From Chloroflexota bacterium (GTDB taxonomy: Bacteria; Chloroflexota; UBA11872; VXOZ01), in the NCBI GenBank assembly GCA_958295775.1, contig CATQHC010000009.1:868001-932000 (forward strand): a stretch of DNA of 64,000 bases, given 5' to 3'. Positions within the stretch are counted from its first letter, which is position 1. Every line of letters begins with the position of its first letter. A program made the translations under genes and the position numbers. Shown piece after piece: positions 62,493 through 64,000 of the stretch. The notes under the pieces are model-generated. The model had not been told where the DNA came from. It made no database searches and saw only the letters and a list, made by a program, of their open reading frames with translations.

Positions 62493-62633
62493 GAGCATTC
62501 CCCACGGAGACCGGTTAGCGCGCCCATTCCCCGGGATCGTTAAGTGGCTCCCGCGGAGCCCGGAAGGGGCCTGTGACGCGCCGGCCGACTTGACGCGCCC
62601 TCCACAAGCCGCAGTGACAATCTACCTTAGCTA

Positions 62634-62659
62634 TTGATACTCTCCTGTTCAGGTATAAT
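62634..62659 (+). promoter_or_regulatory. Possible promoter of the M48 peptidase gene
   Basis: A perfect TATAAT lies at 62654-62659, 64 bases before the start at 62723. TTGATA at 62634-62639 is a near -35 hexamer, but the 14-base gap is shorter than ideal. The -10 box is the stronger evidence. Confidence 0.4.
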
Positions 62660-62722
62660 CACACCACATGTCAAGCAAGGATGAGCCGTCGCCGCCTAGG
62701 TACATTCAGGGAGAGTCAGGTT

Positions 62723-63685
62723 ATGAAAAATCAGGAAGTGGACGTTGGGAAGCTCAGACATCCGGTGGAGCGGTGGCTGTTGGGTCTATGCATAGCGGCG
62801 TCCGTGATGCTGTTTGCTATCTTCTTGCTGTTGGCGTTTGCCAGGGGTGAAGTAATTTCACTGTACACGGGTGAAGTCGTGGCAACCTACCGCCAAGCCA
62901 ACCCGGTGGCGGCAAATCTGTCGGACGAAGCGATCAAGGAACTCCTGCCGGCGGAAGATAGGGAGACGCTCGAATTCCTCGATACCTATCTGTCTCCCGT
63001 AATCATCCTGCTGGCGCCGGTGGGCCTCGTGCTGCTGGTGGTGTGGACCTTCGGCAGGGAATACGGCAAGCTGCGCGCAAATGCCGTCCGCATCACGGCG
63101 CGGCAGTTTCCGGAGGTATACGCCCTGTGGGAAGACCTGACGCGACGGGTAGGGATTGAGGAGGTTCCCGACCTCTACACCATCAATGGCGATGGCTCCC
63201 TGAACGCCTTTGCGGGGTGCGTGCCGGGATCGCGGAATTTCAGCGCCATTTACTCGGATCTGCTGGAGACTTGCCTACGGAACGAGGACTGGGACAGCCT
63301 GAAGTTCATCCTGGGCCACGAGGCCGGTCATATCCGGCTGGGGCACGTCTCGTGGTGGTACATCATGTTCACGTTCATTTACCAAGTGGTGTTTCCCATC
63401 AGCTACCTCATCGGGCTGCCGCTGGGCCGGGCGAAAGAGTATGGCTGCGACAAAGTGGGCCACGCCGTCGCGCAAGACCTCGACTGCAAAGGCCTCCTTA
63501 TGCTCACCGCGGGCAAGCATCTCTATGACGGCCTGGACCTGGCGGAGCACATCGCAGAAACGGTTGATCAAGGCAGCCACTGGGCGCGAATGGTCAACTT
63601 CACGTCAACCCATCCGGTCCTCGCCTGGCGCATCAACGCAATCCGCAAAGGCCACAACGGGGGCGTGATCTTCCGTAAGGCATAA
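62723..63685 (+). CDS. M48 family zinc peptidase
   Basis: The 320-residue product has two membrane segments near residues 17-40 and 100-120 and a peptidase domain with LGHEAGHIRLGHVSWWY (HExxH, with the glutamate ligand expected in the later KEYGCDKVGHA). Two further membrane-like stretches around IMFTFIYQVVFPISYLI flank it. It resembles HtpX/CAAX-type M48 proteases, which cut membrane proteins at the cytoplasmic face. The ATG at 62723 is preceded by AGGGAGAG; the open frame extends 14 codons further upstream. Substrate is unknown. A promoter-like TATAAT lies upstream. Confidence 0.88.
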   Translation: MKNQEVDVGKLRHPVERWLLGLCIAASVMLFAIFLLLAFARGEVISLYTGEVVATYRQANPVAANLSDEAIKELLPAEDRETLEFLDTYLSPVIILLAPVGLVLLVVWTFGREYGKLRANAVRITARQFPEVYALWEDLTRRVGIEEVPDLYTINGDGSLNAFAGCVPGSRNFSAIYSDLLETCLRNEDWDSLKFILGHEAGHIRLGHVSWWYIMFTFIYQVVFPISYLIGLPLGRAKEYGCDKVGHAVAQDLDCKGLLMLTAGKHLYDGLDLAEHIAETVDQGSHWARMVNFTSTHPVLAWRINAIRKGHNGGVIFRKA

Positions 63686-63720
63686 AAGAGGAGCCGCCGA
63701 GCAAGCTGCATTCTGCACTG

Positions 63721-64000
63721 TCGATTCAGCCATTTGCATCAGCAGCGCGATCAACATGCACCAAAAACACTGTCGATGTGCATACGACTGCCAACTTCCG
63801 CAGCACGCAGGACGCCTTCCATGTCTCCCTAGACCTAAACGTCCGCATTAATGGCCTGCCGCACCACCAGAAGCGGTGGGCGGAGTCGTTCAAAAGGGGG
63901 TGCTATAGTAGACGGCTTTTCGAGGTGCTTGACCTCGCCATGGTATCGAATTTGCACCAAGTTCAGGCTAGTGCCCTATGTAATGCCTGTAAGTACTCGC
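63721..64000 (+). pseudogene. Remnant resembling the C-terminal domain of a CocE/NonD-type hydrolase (partial)
   Basis: The frame beginning at 63721 is open to the right edge. Its middle reads TVDVHTTANFRSTQDAFHV then SLDLNVRINGLPHHQKRW, which resembles the C-terminal beta-sandwich of CocE/NonD (X-Pro dipeptidyl-peptidase-like) hydrolases. No start codon with a Shine-Dalgarno and no N-terminal catalytic domain is seen before it; the M48 gene ends only 36 bases earlier. It therefore looks like a fragment left by decay or rearrangement, if it is real. The tail beyond RWAESFKRGC is not family-like. Confidence 0.35.

Overview
The window is about 64 kb of GC-rich bacterial chromosome carrying roughly 55 genes on both strands. 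The best guess for its source is a Chloroflexota bacterium of the marine, SAR202-like or sponge-associated type. This rests on gene content: a giant GT39-DUF2298 fusion protein, many amidohydrolase-2, creatininase and enolase-superfamily paralogs, Tat-lipobox sugar-binding proteins without permeases, and an AMIN/Gmad2-type lipoprotein. No rRNA or tRNA gene was found, so the placement is an inference.

Layout. 1-8.1 kb: queF, a tandem pair of amidohydrolases, a third amidohydrolase-fold protein that has lost its metal ligands, a solute-binding lipoprotein and an mmsA-type aldehyde dehydrogenase. 8.1-10.1 kb: three orphan genes. 10.8-17.7 kb: a TIM-barrel protein, an AAC(3)-fold acetyltransferase, a methyltransferase, a two-gene PD-(D/E)XK nuclease module and a second orphan solute-binding protein. 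17.9-25.3 kb: citrate synthase, a class A PBP with a lipobox, a polysaccharide deacetylase, an enolase-superfamily enzyme and a secreted Cys-rich/lipoprotein pair. 25.9-32.8 kb: a deacetylase-type metallohydrolase, an AMIN/Gmad2 lipoprotein, a creatininase, galU overlapping a glucuronokinase-like GHMP kinase, a DUF4238 gene and a DUF433/DUF5615 toxin-antitoxin pair. 33-36.3 kb: the dnaG-sigA operon. 36.9-41.4 kb: a Gfo/Idh/MocA oxidoreductase, another amidohydrolase, a YceI lipoprotein and kdgD. 41.7-49.6 kb: an envelope-glycan block with the GT39-DUF2298 fusion, a GT4 enzyme and two tandem methyltransferases. 49.8-55.4 kb: lipoproteins, an M16 peptidase, an RHH/PIN toxin-antitoxin pair and a UlaG-like lactonase. 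55.4-59.3 kb: two perfect parS sites, recF, an HExxH secreted protein and a DciA-like protein with a zinc ribbon. 59.4-64 kb: an ABC-2 exporter pair, a broken sterol-reductase gene, an M48 peptidase and a remnant that resembles a CocE-type hydrolase.

How the genes fit together. Much of the window suits scavenging of sugar acids and small amides. KdgD, the enolase-superfamily enzyme, the semialdehyde dehydrogenase and the amidohydrolases are catabolic, while GalU with the GHMP kinase could re-activate free uronic acid to UDP-uronate. SigA, DnaG, RecF, the parS sites and the DciA-like protein suggest that part of the window lies near the origin-proximal housekeeping region, although dnaA, dnaN, gyrB and parAB are not here.

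The intergenic regions are rich in dispersed inverted repeats of several families. The least ordinary items are the GalU/glucuronokinase-like pair, the nuclease module, the paired parS sites, the inactivated-looking amidohydrolase and the broken sterol reductase.
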